From the NCBI RefSeq assembly GCF_949628265.1, contig NC_088786.1, positions 23,457,681 through 23,521,680 on the forward strand: a DNA stretch of 64,000 nt, in the 5' to 3' direction. This DNA is from Cloeon dipterum (taxonomy: Eukaryota > Arthropoda > Insecta > Ephemeroptera > Baetidae). The position numbers were made by a program, and so were the translations under genes. Below, piece after piece: positions 29,301 through 42,443 of this stretch (the stretch's first letter is position 1; each line of letters starts with the position of its first letter). The notes under the pieces were generated by a model, which was not told the origin of the DNA, ran no database searches, and saw only the letters and a list, made by a program, of their open reading frames with translations.

Positions 29301-32300
29301 TACTCGTCGTGTGCGACCGCAGCCGCTTTTTGCACCGCCGCTGGCTGATTGTTTTTCGGCAGCATTTTATTTACTGTCCGACCCGGCTAGCAGTGGCAGC
29401 CAGTTTGCGGATGCTATACGTACGATTTGATTGCCTGTCAGACCGGTCGAGAGTGAATTTTGAGCTCGGCTGCTCTTGAAGTTTATTACATTTTTGCTAA
29501 AATAAAAAGGCTTGATGCCTCTGTGTGACAGAATGTAATAAAGTCTGACGAGCAAGGACGACGGATGAGCCAAACAAAGTATCACAGGTTTAAACCTTTT
29601 ATTAAGATGGATCATTTTTTTCAAATGCTTTTAGAAAATTATGAGGCCTTGTCGTTGCAAGTTTTACAGCAAAAGTTGTTAGCATCATCTTCGTGAATTT
29701 ACTGCGCAAGTTAAGTAGCATTTGACGCTTCCGTCTTACTTGTCTACCTCGTCCATAAAAATATCACGATATTGAATGAAATGAGCAATGTCGAATACGT
29801 GCTTTCAAAAAACGGATAATAGGATGAAAAAGAAGGATGTAAAAACAACCTATGCATGGCTGTGGGAATGAGCGCTAAAGCCTCACGTGGATCGGGTTCC
29901 ATTCAAAACCAATTGAATGCAAATTCAGAGGATTAAATCAAATGTGTCCAACCAAATGAAAGGCAAATCCTTTCCACGGCAGACGGGCTTATCCGGCATC
30001 GCAGGCAAAGGAGACAGGCCTATAGTGGCACGGGTTGCTTAATTGCAACGGCAGGAAATGTGTTTCCTCAGCCGCAGAGGACAATAGAACTAGCGAAATC
30101 GCTATCAGTTACTATCTAAGCAGCGTAAACTCGCGCAAGTTGGTGGAAAGGCTCGGCCGTGTCGGCGGCAATCGAGTTTGCCGCACCACGAATTCATTAG
30201 GGAGGCTGAAAGTCAACGCTGCTCTCCAAACGCATCCACAGCGAGTTGGCCTCATTTTTGCGCGCGCGAGCGAGTTAGCCGCGCGCGCCGAATTCTCCCT
30301 TTTTGGCAATCGCCCCCAAACCTCCGGTGGCTTTGTGCCTAATACATTCTCTATTAGAGTGGAGTGTGTGTGTTTGTGTGTGTGCGAGTGCTGCAGGCAG
30401 AAAGCTAACCGCGTGTGATATTTCATGTGTTTCAGTTGCCACCACCACCGCAACCAGTAAAACTTCCTGATGAGAAGACTGGCGATAAATCTTTAGAGGA
30501 ACATCCAGCTGAAGCCAGATTACCACCGACCATACCTTACTACAGTGAGCATTATTTTTTTGTCTGCTTTAAATTATATATAAGAAATGTATGTAACAGT
30601 ATAGGAGAGTGGTTGCCTGCTTTCTTTCTTTTCCTCTCGAGAGGAGTTAATTTAACAAAAAAGCGACCACTTACGTGCTCAAGCCACGTAGACTGTTCGG
30701 AGCGAGAGAAAGGAAAAGTATGTATTTACGTTACATGCTTTTTTCCACCAGCAGACCCTTGGCGTCTCGCTCGTATTTTAATTTTTTCCGGCTCTAGCCA
30801 GTGTCATCCTGGGTCTGACTACCAGCTAAAATAGAAAAAAGATGCACGAGGGCTAATTCTTCTTTTTTCTTTTTGCTGGATAGAAAATCTCTTCTCTCTC
30901 ATCCGCATGATGCCATGGTGAACGGTCACGCACGCACGTCTTGCGCAGTAAATTTAATTTGGAACTTAATCGTTTCTTTGAGAGGCTGATCCACAAATTA
31001 GATTTTCTCTGTGCATGAAGCATGATCGCAACAGCTCTGCTTACTAAATTCGTCGGGGGAGCGCAGATGATCGCCTGCTTTTTCATATCTATGCAACCGG
31101 GTGAGATCAGCTGTTGGGCACGTTGCATACTTCTCTAATCGAATCCACATAATTATTTTAGTAAATTTTTAACCAGCTGCGGCATTCAAACAACTAAATT
31201 TGCGCAAGATAATACATTTCCAACAAGATTGTAAATGAACAGATTAAATTTGATATCGGTAACTGAAATTATTTATTGACTGAGAGTTATCAAAGGTAAT
31301 TATGATTTATTGTCTTAGAGGTACCATCCCAAATTTTACTTATGTTTTTATGGGTGTTTCAATGCTTGCTATTTGATATTTTAAGGCAACAATCGTATTT
31401 TTATTAAATTTCTTGTTATTTAAATACTTTGAAGTTTAGAACTGATTTTTACATCTCTAGATGCAACTCATAACAATTAGAGTGTTGATTTTTTCGTCCC
31501 AAATTTTGTGGTTGAAAGCAGGTTTAAAGTTCAAAGTCACAAATTCGCACATTTAATCTTTGACTCAAACTTTATTAAAATATGTACCTTAAGGTCAGAT
31601 TTTTTTCAGATTAGAAACTGCATAGTAAAAAGTCCCAAGAAATCAATGGGGACTAGTAAGGAATTTCCACATTTTTATGTTGGAAAGTTAAAAATGCTGA
31701 TTTTAATAAATTTTGAAATTCTTTTGATCAACATTATCTGGGTCTCTGACTGAATTGTTTAAAGGGTGATTTGAAACACGTCAAGAACATATTTTTAGTT
31801 TAGTTCTTGGGATCTTAGTCGGTAATAGTAAGCAATTGCCTACGAAATTCTCCCGGAAACAGGCCAAAGTAATATTAGAAAAGAGACAATTGCTTTGATA
31901 TTACCGCATGCCCCATCTAATTAGTCGTTGGCTGCTTTGAAAATGCATTAATAGCAAGCAGAGATAATCTGGAATATAAAAGAATTTCGGGCGTGGCACT
32001 TCAAAAGGATAAATGCGCACGGTGCTTAACAACCGCAACTTTGTTGGCAGTGGCTGGAGAAGCGTAGAAGAAAAAAGAGAGAAAGAGAAAAGGAAAGAAG
32101 CGGAAACGAACCGAGGGTGGAACGGAAGAGAGCTAGGGAGGCGCGCGCGCGACGCTCCGCTCCTTGATATAACGAACGAATATGTCATTAAAAACATCTC
32201 GCCACATTAAGTCGCTGATTTTACATTCGCACAAAACAAATAATTACGCGAGCTGCTGCGTATTAATGACGGGCGGGCACAACCCCGTGCACCAGACCTC

Positions 32301-33614
32301 CGCACCGCTTTCATCGCGTCTGTTTAATCAACTAACGATCCGCGGCAGGCGCCTCTTTCAATGCTCGCTTGCAATTACAGAGCTGCGATAACAAGCGTGG
32401 CATTTTGGCATTTAATTGAAAAGAACAACTGGTAATTAACCTCAGAGAGCGTAGGGGAGAGGGATGTAAAAGGAGAGATGGCGTGTTGCTCTGATCTCTA
32501 TTTCCATCTATGTAAAAGGCCGCGTGATTAACGTAATTGGACGTCGATTCGATCGTGTTTATACGATATTGAAGAGACGTAAAATATTAATGCAGCTTTT
32601 TCAATTGTTCAAAACTGTCATTAGTTGAAATCGATCACAACCATCACAACATTTATTTAACACAGATTTTCAATACTTGTATATATAGTGAGATGCATTC
32701 AGTTTTGGAAAAAAAGACGCTTCATTATTTTAGCGCTTCTAATTACGCAGCACATTTGTATGAACACGGATCAATGAAGCGTTTTTAAGAAGCCTAAATA
32801 TCGAGGGCACATTTCAGTAAATTATAATTTATTTAAATTTCTAGTTATTATAATTTTCACTCCAGATTCTTTTCTTTTTGTCCCCAGACGTTACAGCGTA
32901 ACTGAAAATCTTTCTGAATCCCCTAAAAACAACTGTGTGGGACACGTCTAAACTACCTGATTTGATATTTTAGCTTCTTTAACTGAGAAGGAGTTTACTT
33001 AAAATCGTATTAAAATTGTGTTACTCATGATTAATTTTCAAGCAAATAATTCCTAGAAATACATATAAAGAAAAATTTCGATTTTGCTCTTTTTTAGTTG
33101 GTTTGCTAGGGAAAAAATGCAGCTACCCAGTCAACTGTGAAAAATCGTTATTTCATATCAGATGTCATTGATCTCATGGTCGTTTTTTTACAATTGCAAC
33201 CATCTGAAATTGCAACCTTTTTAAAATTTCACATTAGTTGTTGCATTTCTCGTTGCAGCGTCCATTCCGGGTGAGGTGCCACCACCTTACACGATCGCGA
33301 CCAGCGGCCACGAATACGCTCAAATCGGCCCCCCAGCGGCGGCCAGGGTGGCCAACCACCAGCAGTCGCTACCGTCCGTGCCGGCGGCGGCCAAGTCGGG
33401 CATCGGGGACGTGAGCACCGGCCTGATGATGGGTGCGGCCCTGACCAACTGGGGCCACGGCCTCGGTTGGGGCGGCGGCTGGGGCTGGGGTCACGAGACG
33501 CACAGTGGCCACTGCGTGTCGCACCATGAGCTGACGCACTACGTCGAGGACGACTTCAACGACTTCGACGACGCAGACTACGGCATGGACTGCAGTGGCG
33601 ACTTTGGCTTCTAA
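14364..33614 (+). CDS. PH-domain protein with PPPY motif and acidic tail, 5' exon(s) missing
   Basis: Four exons join in frame: 14,364-14,637, 15,461-15,488 (28 nt), 30,436-30,544 and 33,259-33,614, giving about 255 residues. The first exon starts in a split codon after an acceptor, so the N-terminus lies further left. Residues about 1-100 form the C-terminal two-thirds of a pleckstrin-homology domain: WREEWVVLYEDSTLAWFKEK strands, a long basic loop, and the C-terminal helix SEDEVNDWMTAIS with its invariant Trp. The rest is Pro-rich, with a PPPY motif (a WW-domain ligand type), then a Gly/Met segment (GLMMGAALTNWGHGLGWGGGWGWGH) and a His/Cys- and Asp-rich tail. PH-PPPY-Gly/Ala order resembles evectin/PLEKHB proteins, which bind phosphoinositides or phosphatidylserine on endomembranes, but I see no clear terminal anchor, so the subfamily is uncertain. 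Intron 2 is about 15 kb. Confidence 0.8.
14638..15460 (+). other. PH-gene intron (phase 2)
   Basis: The donor is gtgagt at 14,638 and the acceptor ends ttctgttccag at 15,460. The exon before ends with AA and the next begins with T, making Asn (EVN-DWM). The intron is AT-rich and I saw no other gene in it. Confidence 0.85.
15461..15488 (+). other. 28-nt coding micro-exon of the PH gene
   Basis: It lies between acceptor ttccag and donor gtaagt. It completes a split Asn and encodes DWMTAISNT, the end of the PH C-terminal helix including its conserved Trp. The small size makes it easy to miss in automatic annotation. Its frame links the flanking exons correctly, and it is required for an intact fold. 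Confidence 0.85.
17535..18060 (+). repeat. dispersed repeat, copy 1 (hairpin-ended)
   Basis: This copy aligns over most of its length with 28,390-28,860 in the same orientation. Shared landmarks in order are gactgcg(cg)acttctgg, gctgcggggttgaa, ggaaagaataagaactcgg, gcatcgggga, gatggcgacggacgtctta, and ttttgaattgtgtcgcgtcaaacaatgtgatgtg. It ends with a hairpin in which tcaaacaatg near 17,995 can pair with a near-complement (gattgtttga) near 18,035. The copies differ by many substitutions and small indels, so both are old. No terminal repeats or intact protein were seen, so the class is unknown. Confidence 0.75.
20176..20194. repeat. (CCG)n trinucleotide run
   Basis: About six CCG/GCC units within a GC-rich patch of the large PH-gene intron. 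It was read directly and has no coding context. Confidence 0.85.
27935..28000 (-). ncRNA. hammerhead-ribozyme-like core within a repeat
   Basis: On the minus strand, CTGATGA (reading down from 27,978) is followed by a potential 5-bp stem II (GGTCT/AGGCC) and then CGAAAC (27,953-27,948). These are the two invariant strands of a hammerhead core in the right order and spacing. A convincing stem I and cleavage triplet were not found: the sequence after GAAAC is ACTC rather than ACGTC. It is therefore probably a decayed copy. The 5' flank TTTGCAGGTAA is shared with the minus-strand motif near 56.27 kb. Penelope-like retroelements are known to carry such motifs, but linking this repeat to them is inference. 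Confidence 0.35.
28390..28860 (+). repeat. dispersed repeat, copy 2 (hairpin-ended)
   Basis: This is the partner of the repeat at 17,535-18,060. Near its end CGTCAAACAATG (from about 28,774) and CATTGTTTGACG (ending about 28,840) are perfect 12-nt inverted repeats flanking a GT-rich loop of about 40 nt. It is immediately followed by a second small palindrome, ATGTAGGTACCCTACAT. Compared with copy 1 it has an insertion (ggtttatatatgct) just before the hairpin. No complete reading frame was recognised. Confidence 0.75.
30545..33258 (+). other. PH-gene intron (phase 1)
   Basis: The donor is gtgagc at 30,545 and the acceptor is ctcgttgcag ending at 33,258. The single base A left by the upstream exon joins CG to make Thr. 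The intron has an alternating GC-rich and AT-rich composition and no gene was recognised in it. Confidence 0.8.
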
Positions 33615-35060
33615 GTCCCTCGCCGGAGCACAGAGGGTTGGGTCCGCGAAGGCCGGCAGGTTTGCTCGCTTGGCGAATCTTTCAAAAAAATTGTTTCACA
33701 CCCTGGAAGAATTGCTATTCACGAGTTGTTTATTAACCCACATATAATATAAATGATAGCGGTAAAAATTTGACTTGATTGCGTTGTTGAGTTTGAAAAT
33801 TTGCCATGTTTGCAACTCGATTTGATCGATTTAGTCAAGGGAGAAAACCCGTGAATGAATCTCACTGATGTCTTTGAATGCATTTTTAAGCGGGGCACGC
33901 GTCAGCAGGCAAGGGAAAATCAAACAAATTTGTAAGACACCAGAAAGAGGTGTGCTTAAACACCTTTTAGTATTTTTATATGAACAAACTGGGAAACCTT
34001 TGGTCACAGCACGATCGAGTTTAAAACACTATTCTTCTGCGCTCTTGCCAGAGTGTCCGCGAGCATTTCTCAATGTATTGTACATTACACTACTACGCCA
34101 ATGTCTTGTTATTGCAGTTGTATGATTTTTAACGCCACTCTTTGCCACAGAAATGGAAACAAAATAATCCGCGAACTTAAACGTTGAGAGCATGCTGGTG
34201 GTATGAGTAACATCCTGTTTGTCACACCACACTCACCCTATAAAAACAAACAACACACACTCTACTCCATTTAGGCCTATAAAATTGAAGTCTATTTTTA
34301 ACAGACGAGAAATTTCAAACCGAGCAAACACTAGGAAGAATTTTTATGGACCAAGTGTATCGTAGACTGTAAGATCTTTCGATTTAGAATACACGATTTT
34401 TGTATTAATCCATTGTTATTGATTAATATACATTTACAATATATATAGGGAACCTGTTTTCATAGCAGCTGTGTTCCTTCTTCTCATGCTGAAGGTGCTT
34501 GACACCATAAATATGTTGTTTGGAAGATGTGTTTGCAGCTCGCAAATGCATCTCTGAGTCAGTCATCAGTACATTAGTCAGAAACTTTTTCGAGTGAACG
34601 ATCGCGTGCGAATGTTGTAAATGATGGAAATTTTGTCAATAAAATGAAAAGAGCTTTTCAAAAACATGTTCAAAACAACCCATTGGTTAAAGAGGTGGAT
34701 TCATGTTGTCTCAAAGTGTGAGTGCTAGCGGTGTGATGCAAAAAAGCGAAATATTCAACATAGATGCTCTGTGATCCCCGGTTTTTGTATATTAATATGT
34801 GGATTACGTGTCGTGGAAAATGTATCCGGATCTATATTTACTCTTATTACACAAACGCACTTGCAGTAACTAGTGTATAAATACAATATTAACGGTCTCT
34901 CTCGCGTTCATTGTGCAGCTAGCACCTCTCAAAACTAATAATGTTAAGTGGTTAAGTGCGCATGTATATTAAGTAATAATGTGTAAGACCGGCCCGTGTA
35001 CCGATTATACTCATGTATATTTAACGAGCGGTCATTAAAGGCAAGCAAACTCTGTATCAA
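33615..35060 (+). other. probable 3' UTR of the PH gene
   Basis: The stop codon TAA is at 33,612-33,614. Downstream sequence has no coding character. It holds an AATAAA at 34,638-34,643 and further A/T-rich candidates (ATTAAA near 35,034), so the transcript probably ends in one of these places. The exact cleavage site cannot be set from sequence alone. Confidence 0.4.
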
Positions 35061-38000
35061 TTAATAAGTGAGTCAATGTGTTGCCGGAACAACAATATGG
35101 AGTCACAATTAGAAGTAAAACTCAGGAAGTCAAACTAGTCGTCATGGAATTTCGTAAGGGCTGCTCCGATTCCATGGAGTTAGAAATCTGATTGTCCATT
35201 TGCTGTCAACATGTTGTGTAATTTACGTTCACAATGGAAGAAAACGCACACAAATGTTCACTCGTTCTTTGAGACTTTTGTTCCAGTTCCCGTGCCAACT
35301 TTTTCGACCTTCCAATCGAAACTTGCAGCATGCATAGAGCAGAATTTCGAAAGGTGAGTCTCCTTCACGTAAATTAGAATAGTTTTTTTTTTAAGTGAAT
35401 GGGTGTTTTGAGAAATGTCTCCAGGATTGCTGCGTCGGTTGCGTACTTAAAAAGGATTATTTTTCATAACCCTCGGTTTTGGTCTAAAAAAACAGTAAAC
35501 AAATTTCAATCATCATTGTCTGAATATTCACTCCTAATTGGAGCGGACTCACTTTAGGAATTTTTGCTTCAAGAGTACTTTGTTGAGTTCATTTTCTTTT
35601 TCTTTTTTACAAAAAATCAGCTCAAACTTTCGCTGAAGCCAACCTTTACCCTGTATCAATATTCTATCAAACAATGATGCAAATTTGATTAATTAAGTTC
35701 ACTTATTAAACAAAAGGAAAGCTCCAAGCTGATACCAAAAATTTACGAGCGACGATCGTCACGGCACCTGAGAATTTCATTATTTCAATAAGCGTGAAGT
35801 GACAGGAAATGCCTGCATTTAAAAGCCAGGAGGCGTTATACAGCCAGATGCTGTCAAGACAGTCCTACTGTTTGTCACCATTTTCATTTTATTCGAATAT
35901 TTTATATCAATTTTGCACCACGCCCGTAGTGCGAAGGCAAGTTGCGAGTGACAGTGACGCAGCCGCAATTGTTGGCAAGCGCGCCAGAGAGTTGACAGCA
36001 CGCCGAGCCATTCGAACGTATATAGAGAATTTATTGTTCGCGCTAGCCAAGTTACATTTGCATCTCTAGCCTTGTCGCCAGTAGAACTAACTGCACAGTA
36101 GATTGCTTGTTTCCCAAGAACCGGCAGCTCCCCTATTTTAGAGTGTCGCTGGCGTTGGAGGCAAACATCGCCAAAGTTTCAGCTCAGGCTGCCTTTAATG
36201 ATTCCATCGTGCCACTGGCCGACGTTTTTTAATGAAACGCGCACGCATTCAGACAACAAAGGCAGCCGACCGAGAGAGACGAACTGAAGGGGTTGTTTCA
36301 TAAAAAGCGGCTTTACGACCCCACTTAGCTCTCGAACGCCGAATGATAAAGTTACTCTTGGAATAAAACGCGAGCGCCGCGCACACACAACGCTCCTCGG
36401 CTGCCGGCAGTTGTGCAGATGGATGGTAAAATGGGATTAATTTGAGCTTTGCTCTCTGACTCGGAACTAAATGTGCGAAACTTCAAAGTAATTAATTAGG
36501 CCAATTTGGTCATAATTATTCATTAAAGAGTAATATTTCTTTTCGGCGATAAATCAAAAGTAAAAGCGCGAACTGACGGAACGTTTAATAGAGTTGGCAA
36601 ATTGCTTCTATAAGTTTATCCACTTGGCTGCGTTGCATTAATTAATTTCAAGTTGCCTTTTCTGCTCGTTTGGCCAAAATAAAATTCATCAAATTAATTT
36701 GCTAAAATAACTGCCCTCTACCGATTAAATGAATAATCGCACAAATCCTATTGGCCGTTTGCGTGACGTAAAAGCTGCTGCTGGCGCCCCAAAATGGTTT
36801 CTTTCCCGATGCATATCGATGGGGCTACGTAAAACGCAATTGGAAAATAGCAGCGTCACTATTATTTGTCTTGAAAACTAGTCCAAATATTTTGCTACGG
36901 CTTGTTTTCTGCTTCGAAAAATACGACCGCGAGATAAAAAAGCAACAACTCGGAGCGGAGACTTGATGCTTCAAACACGCATCTGCGGCTCGGCGGCCAG
37001 TGACATAGATTGATAACAGTTCGCACGCGCTGGAAAGCAGTTGGGAAGAAGAGAGAAAGAGCGAGTTACACTTTTACCCCAATTTCATAGATGAGCAAGA
37101 GAGAGGAGGTGGAGAGATTAATGTGACAATATAGCCACTGCAGATCCACCAGCCACCGGTGCACCCGATATCTCGCATTGCCACTCGAGATTAATTTCAC
37201 TTCATTTGACACATCTGTGGTTGGCTGAAATTGTTCTGGCTGCTTTCTGCGGGAGCCCTGGTTATCGAAATCCTCGTGAAAGATTGAAAGACAAATTGGA
37301 GTCTGAACGCAAACAGATAAGCTGAATACGCTGGACCTTTTTCAATTTCCTCTAAAAATCAGTTAGGACAAAGTCTAGTTGGCTATTTAATAATTTGAAA
37401 TAGTATTATCTGCGCTTCAAATAATGGCAAAGTTAATTTAAATAACCACTGCAAGTCCGTTAAATATCCTGGGGAAATGAAATTTTGCAGATCGTTAGTT
37501 TGTATATTATGCAAGTTGAACGCCCTCGTCGATCGTATAGCGAAAGTGGCACGCCAAATGATATTAAGCCGAAAGAGCTGGAGCGATGATACATGCAGCC
37601 GTTTTACGGCATACACGCATCTTGAACGTCAATACAAGTTGATCCTGGGCACATTTCAGCTCAATCTCGCCGCGGCATTGAGTTCAAAGCAAAACTTTAT
37701 CTCGTCACATAAAATTGCAGTTGACAAGGAGGAGCGAGAGCGAGCGCGTATAGAACGCGCTCGCGCTCGAGACGACAAATATAATCTTCCAGCGCGCTGA
37801 TGTAGTTTTCTTGCAATCCAATTGGCAAACTTGCTTCGTAACTCGTTTCCGCGAGAGAAGTTGAATCTAGCGCAATTTTGCGCGAAAATTGCGGAAAGGG
37901 TGGCGGCACAGAAACAAGAACCATAAAGGAGTTACAGGCTTGGGGGAGTGCACATGCAGCCGATGAATGGTCGCGACGTGTAACCTCAAGCAAATTCAAC

Positions 38001-39388
38001 CAGCTAACAAGCTGGCATCGGCTTTTCACTCTCACTTAAACTATGCAATACAAAGACGTCTCCCTTTTCTTTTGGAAAAAGTATATGTTTCAAGGCTGAC
38101 ACTTGACACGACATTAAAATTTCACATGCTCAGCTGAAAACATAATTCAGTGTGAGTTATGAATTTGTTACTCTCTCTGTTTCTCATTTACATTTATAGC
38201 ACGAGCAAAGGTGCTCTTGTTCCCTCGTATTCGTCAGTCAGCCCCGCGTACAAAAATCCCCTGTTGGTGACGCTTATATTTTAATAATTAAATGCGTACA
38301 TGTGAGCTTGGCGTCTCTCGTTGTTTCCAGCCAGGCTCGTGTCTACATACGCGTGCCCGTTGCAAGGTGGAATTTCGGATTAAGGGAGGCGCTGGATGGA
38401 AATGCGCACAAAGACTCACGTGGCACGTACACATGTCACAAATGGATTCACAACAAGGCTTTTGCGAAAAGAATGATTTATGTTCAGGTGACACGTGTTG
38501 CTCAGTTCGTTTGTTCATTTGTTAGCAAAATTTCGGCGCTCAAACAAGATGGGAACCAGGAAAGGCGCTTTCAACAGCTTTCATCAGTTGATAAACTGCG
38601 ATTATTTTGTATTATGTCTAAGCTAACAAATGTTTAAAATAAAAAATAAGTTTCACCGCTGGTGTCCAATATGTTGTGCAACAAAAAAACCGGCAGAAAA
38701 TTTAACAAGGATAGTAGGCAAGTGAATGACTGATTTTTCTTCTCTCGTCTCTTGTTGAGCTCAAAGCCTAATTTCATGCTTATAAATCGAATCATGTTAA
38801 ATAACGTTTCCTTCGCTGGGTGCATTTGCCCTGAAGAAGCTCCCAACGTTCTAAATCTACAATCAATATTGAACTTCAATACCCGGCCCCAGGCAGTGAA
38901 TCCCTCTCTAAGGCAAAATTTTAAGAATGATTTTATAACTTGCAAACGTTTATCTTTAAGCTAAATTATCAATTCAATTCTTTTCTTATTAGTTAGTTTT
39001 TTCAAGATTTTACTATTTTTTTAATCTACGTTAACTTCTACCATTTCCTCAGCTATGATAATACGAACAATCATCAAAACTTTGTCTCAAGCTGCGAAAG
39101 CAAACGCGACGTATGAACTCCCATCTCTGCATTTTATCTTGTCTGTTGCAAAAAAATATTCATTTAAACTTATGTTTGAAAAGCAGGCAAAACGTCACTC
39201 ACTGCAGCGTAATATGAGAGCAGTATGAGCCGCGAGCCAAGTGCAATAAATATCCGGTGGAAGAGCTAAATAATTGCGAGCGATAGAGGAAGCGCTTCCT
39301 CAGACACACACTCTTTGCTTCAAGGCTCAATTACTTCACGTCCATTGTTAATTAGATTGTTATGTGGAGTTAAATGAAACTAGAGGGC

Positions 39389-39390
<2 letters not shown>
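35061..39390. other. intergenic region, no gene recognised
   Basis: There is no supported exon. Alternating AT-rich and moderately GC-rich sequence resembles the introns of the PH gene, so distal regulatory elements are possible but not demonstrable here. Confidence 0.45.

Positions 39391-39447
<57 letters not shown>
39391..39447. repeat. (GA)n microsatellite
   Basis: An uninterrupted GA run of about 28 units, read directly. It is the same motif family as the two CT arrays but on the opposite strand. Confidence 0.97.
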
Positions 39448-39448
<1 letters not shown>

Positions 39449-42443
39449 CAGCAGTAATGAAAAACATCATCAGTTTCAAATCGGATGTGACCCAATTCCT
39501 CTAGCTCGGCAAATTGCAGAGGTTGCGCGCACAAACACATATTATGCAAGAGTGTGTTCGGTTAGCACACGGGAAATGCTGATGCGCTTTCGTCCGGCGA
39601 GAGATCAAAAGTAAACACAATTTTGCAAAAATAAAAAGGGCAAACACAAAGCGGGAGGCGCCCGTGGGAAGCTTCGGCTAGCCAACTCCTCTTGCATAAC
39701 TAGCAGAGTGGTTGGTTCTAATTAAAAAGCGCTGCATTAATGTTTCACCAGCTGCTGCTGATAATGAATATTTCCATTTGCCATCGCTGAGCAAAGCAGC
39801 ATAACATATAAATGGCGCCGCTAATATTGAGTGCAAACAGCTTTTCCGATTGGGCCGTGATTGCTTCATTATTTCCACTGATGGGCCGAGCTAATTCTCG
39901 TGGGGACAACGGATTGAACTGGGTTATGGCGAGATATTTTACGCCACAGCAACTTAAGTGATCAAAATTATACGAAAATTAAATATTGAGAAACCTGGCT
40001 TTCAATCCTTGCAGTAAAATCCACTCTGTTAAATTGATATTACATACTGCAATTAACGTTACACTCACTGCACTCGCAGCAAACCTGGTTGTATATCACA
40101 ATTTATCACTAAGTCGCCCATCAAAATATCGTTGCTATTTAATGTAATACCATTACGTTTAATAAATCATTCGAGAGAAATAAAATCGAGGGTTATCTGT
40201 TTTGCATCTTTAAAAATAAAATAAAAATATTAGACGGGATCAAGTACATTAAATTTAAAAAAAAAAACGGAGACAAGTCATCTCTGATATACACTTTTGA
40301 AAGTGTTCAGGTTTCTTTCAAATCCACCGACTTGACTGCTTTACTAAATTTAAATAATTTCGTCATCCATTCACTCTTGTGAAATATTTTTCTTTGTACT
40401 TCTAAAAAAGTCAGAGCACTTTCTTTAATGTCTTCTTTTTGAAACACTTGCCATCATATTATTGCTATTTATTTGAGTAAAACGCCCTTCTTGTTGTGAT
40501 TTCAGATGCAGTACTGCCATGAACAAGTTTTCCACTACTCAGCAAACCGTATATCTTCCACGTCTAATTTAAAAGACTTAATTTTATTTTAACGCTGATG
40601 CACACTTCTAAAAATTATTTTTCTCAATTTAAAGAAATATTTGATGTGTAACTTTCTGGAAACTATGACATTGGCTAGGTTTTAACCCTCATACACACGT
40701 GTGCATCTAACTGGTAACGCTCACGCCTAGAAGAGAGGAAATATAATGTTTTTTATGTCTTAACAGGCAGCGTTACAATGAGTAATGTTGTTGTGGTTTT
40801 AATCCCGCCGCTACATCCCCAACTACTGTATATGCAATTGATTGATTGCCGAATCTATTCGCAGTTGTTTGTAGTGAAGAGAGATATCTTGTACATAAAA
40901 ACGTCCCCCGCACACTCAGACACAGCTAAATATCAAAGTTGTTAGAGGGAAAAAAACAACTGAGGGAATGAGAAAGCAGCACGCTGGGTATTTTCCTTCT
41001 CCAACGCCAGCCAGCCATGGAGAAGGAAATTTTCCGCGCTCTTTGGGCATGTTTTTTCCAAGAGAGAGTATACAAGTTGAGAGCCCATGTGCAATAAAAT
41101 GAGTGTTGAGATCAACTTAAGTGAGCCTCTCGCAAAATATAGTTGCCTGTTTGTTGTTGCAATTGCTCTTTGAATGTTAGCGCTCAAAATTCACATTATG
41201 AGAATGCAAACGAACGGCCAGAGTTTTCACTTCATCTATTTGTTCCCTGAGTGGATTGATCGGATTATCGTTTCACGAAAATTCAAACTTGATTCAAGCT
41301 TCTTATTTGAGTTATTTTTTCGGGACATTGTTGACTGATTGAACAGAGGTGGGATCTAATTGGACGTGTAATGTAAATCGATGTTGCATAATTAAGTCAA
41401 TGTTGTTTGGGTAGAATTGTATGTGGAAAGTTGATTCAATTGCGTCTTCATGACAATCCAATGTTATGGAAATTTTGAACCCAAACATGTGTACTTCATC
41501 GTGCATAATGTGCCCATTTTTGTTTGTTTAGTTTTTTATGGCCACCAAACACACACATACACACACTTTCTCGAGGCAAAGGAGGTAAACTAAGAATTAG
41601 CAGCATACACTTGGAATCGTCGCCTTTTTGTCGGATCACTAAAATTTTAGCATTTCAGATTGGTTCAGCGTTAGCTAAATAGAAAATTGCTGTTTTGGCC
41701 GGAAACAAACACGGAAACTTGTTTAGCTGTCCTGGTGCTAGAGAAGCGGACTCGAATTGGTCCGTTTCTGAAGAAAATTAACCATTTGCTGTGCGCCGCA
41801 TTAGGCCCTAGCGCATAACATACTTTGTGGGAAAAGATTTAAAACTAAATGTTGCCTCAATGCTGAAAATAACATGTAATTGAGATAGATTGTAACTTTA
41901 AAATGCTTTAGCTGAGGAGATTAACACACAAATGTAACTTGTGAAGAGATGAATAAAAATATTTGTTATAGCTATGTAACAAACTAGTTTTATTGCTCCA
42001 TTTCTCCAATGGATCAAAAGGCGTCAGCAAGACAGATTTGGCATAGTTAACTTCATTACCATTCACTGGCACATTGGTATAAAAAAACTGGTAACTTTGT
42101 GTTTGTACCTGACAAATATTTAAAATCTTAAAAATCCTATATTAACGCGTAGTCCCATTAATTGCACAAGATTTGAGCTTCGATCATACCGAGCAATTCA
42201 AAATTTGAGATGGACGAATTTTGCACCTATGCTAATACTCCCATTTTGAGCATAAACGACAAATACAACAGTCAGGAGACTTGCACATACAAACTATTTA
42301 GATCATGGTTGAGCAAACCTCTTAAATGCTACAAACAACAGGCACTCATTCTAAAGGCGCTAGTGCCCAGTACAGAGGGGATTTGGTTTGCTTGGAAATA
42401 ACTAGAACATCAGTCGTGGACGATTTGTGAATCAATCAAACCG
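39448..42443. other. intergenic region, no gene recognised
   Basis: An AT-rich stretch with no supported exon. The right edge is the stop codon of the coiled-coil gene on the minus strand, so the last few hundred bases include its 3' UTR. Confidence 0.45.

Larger units (their letters stand above)
15489..30435 (+). other. large (about 15 kb) intron of the PH gene
   Basis: The donor is gtaagt at 15,489 and the acceptor is tgtttcag ending at 30,435. It contains both copies of a dispersed repeat (17.5-18.1 and 28.4-28.9 kb), hammerhead-like repeat cores near 21.33 and 27.96 kb, a CCG run at about 20,176-20,194, and a CRE palindrome at 22,534-22,541. I recognised no nested protein-coding gene on either strand. 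Confidence 0.7.
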
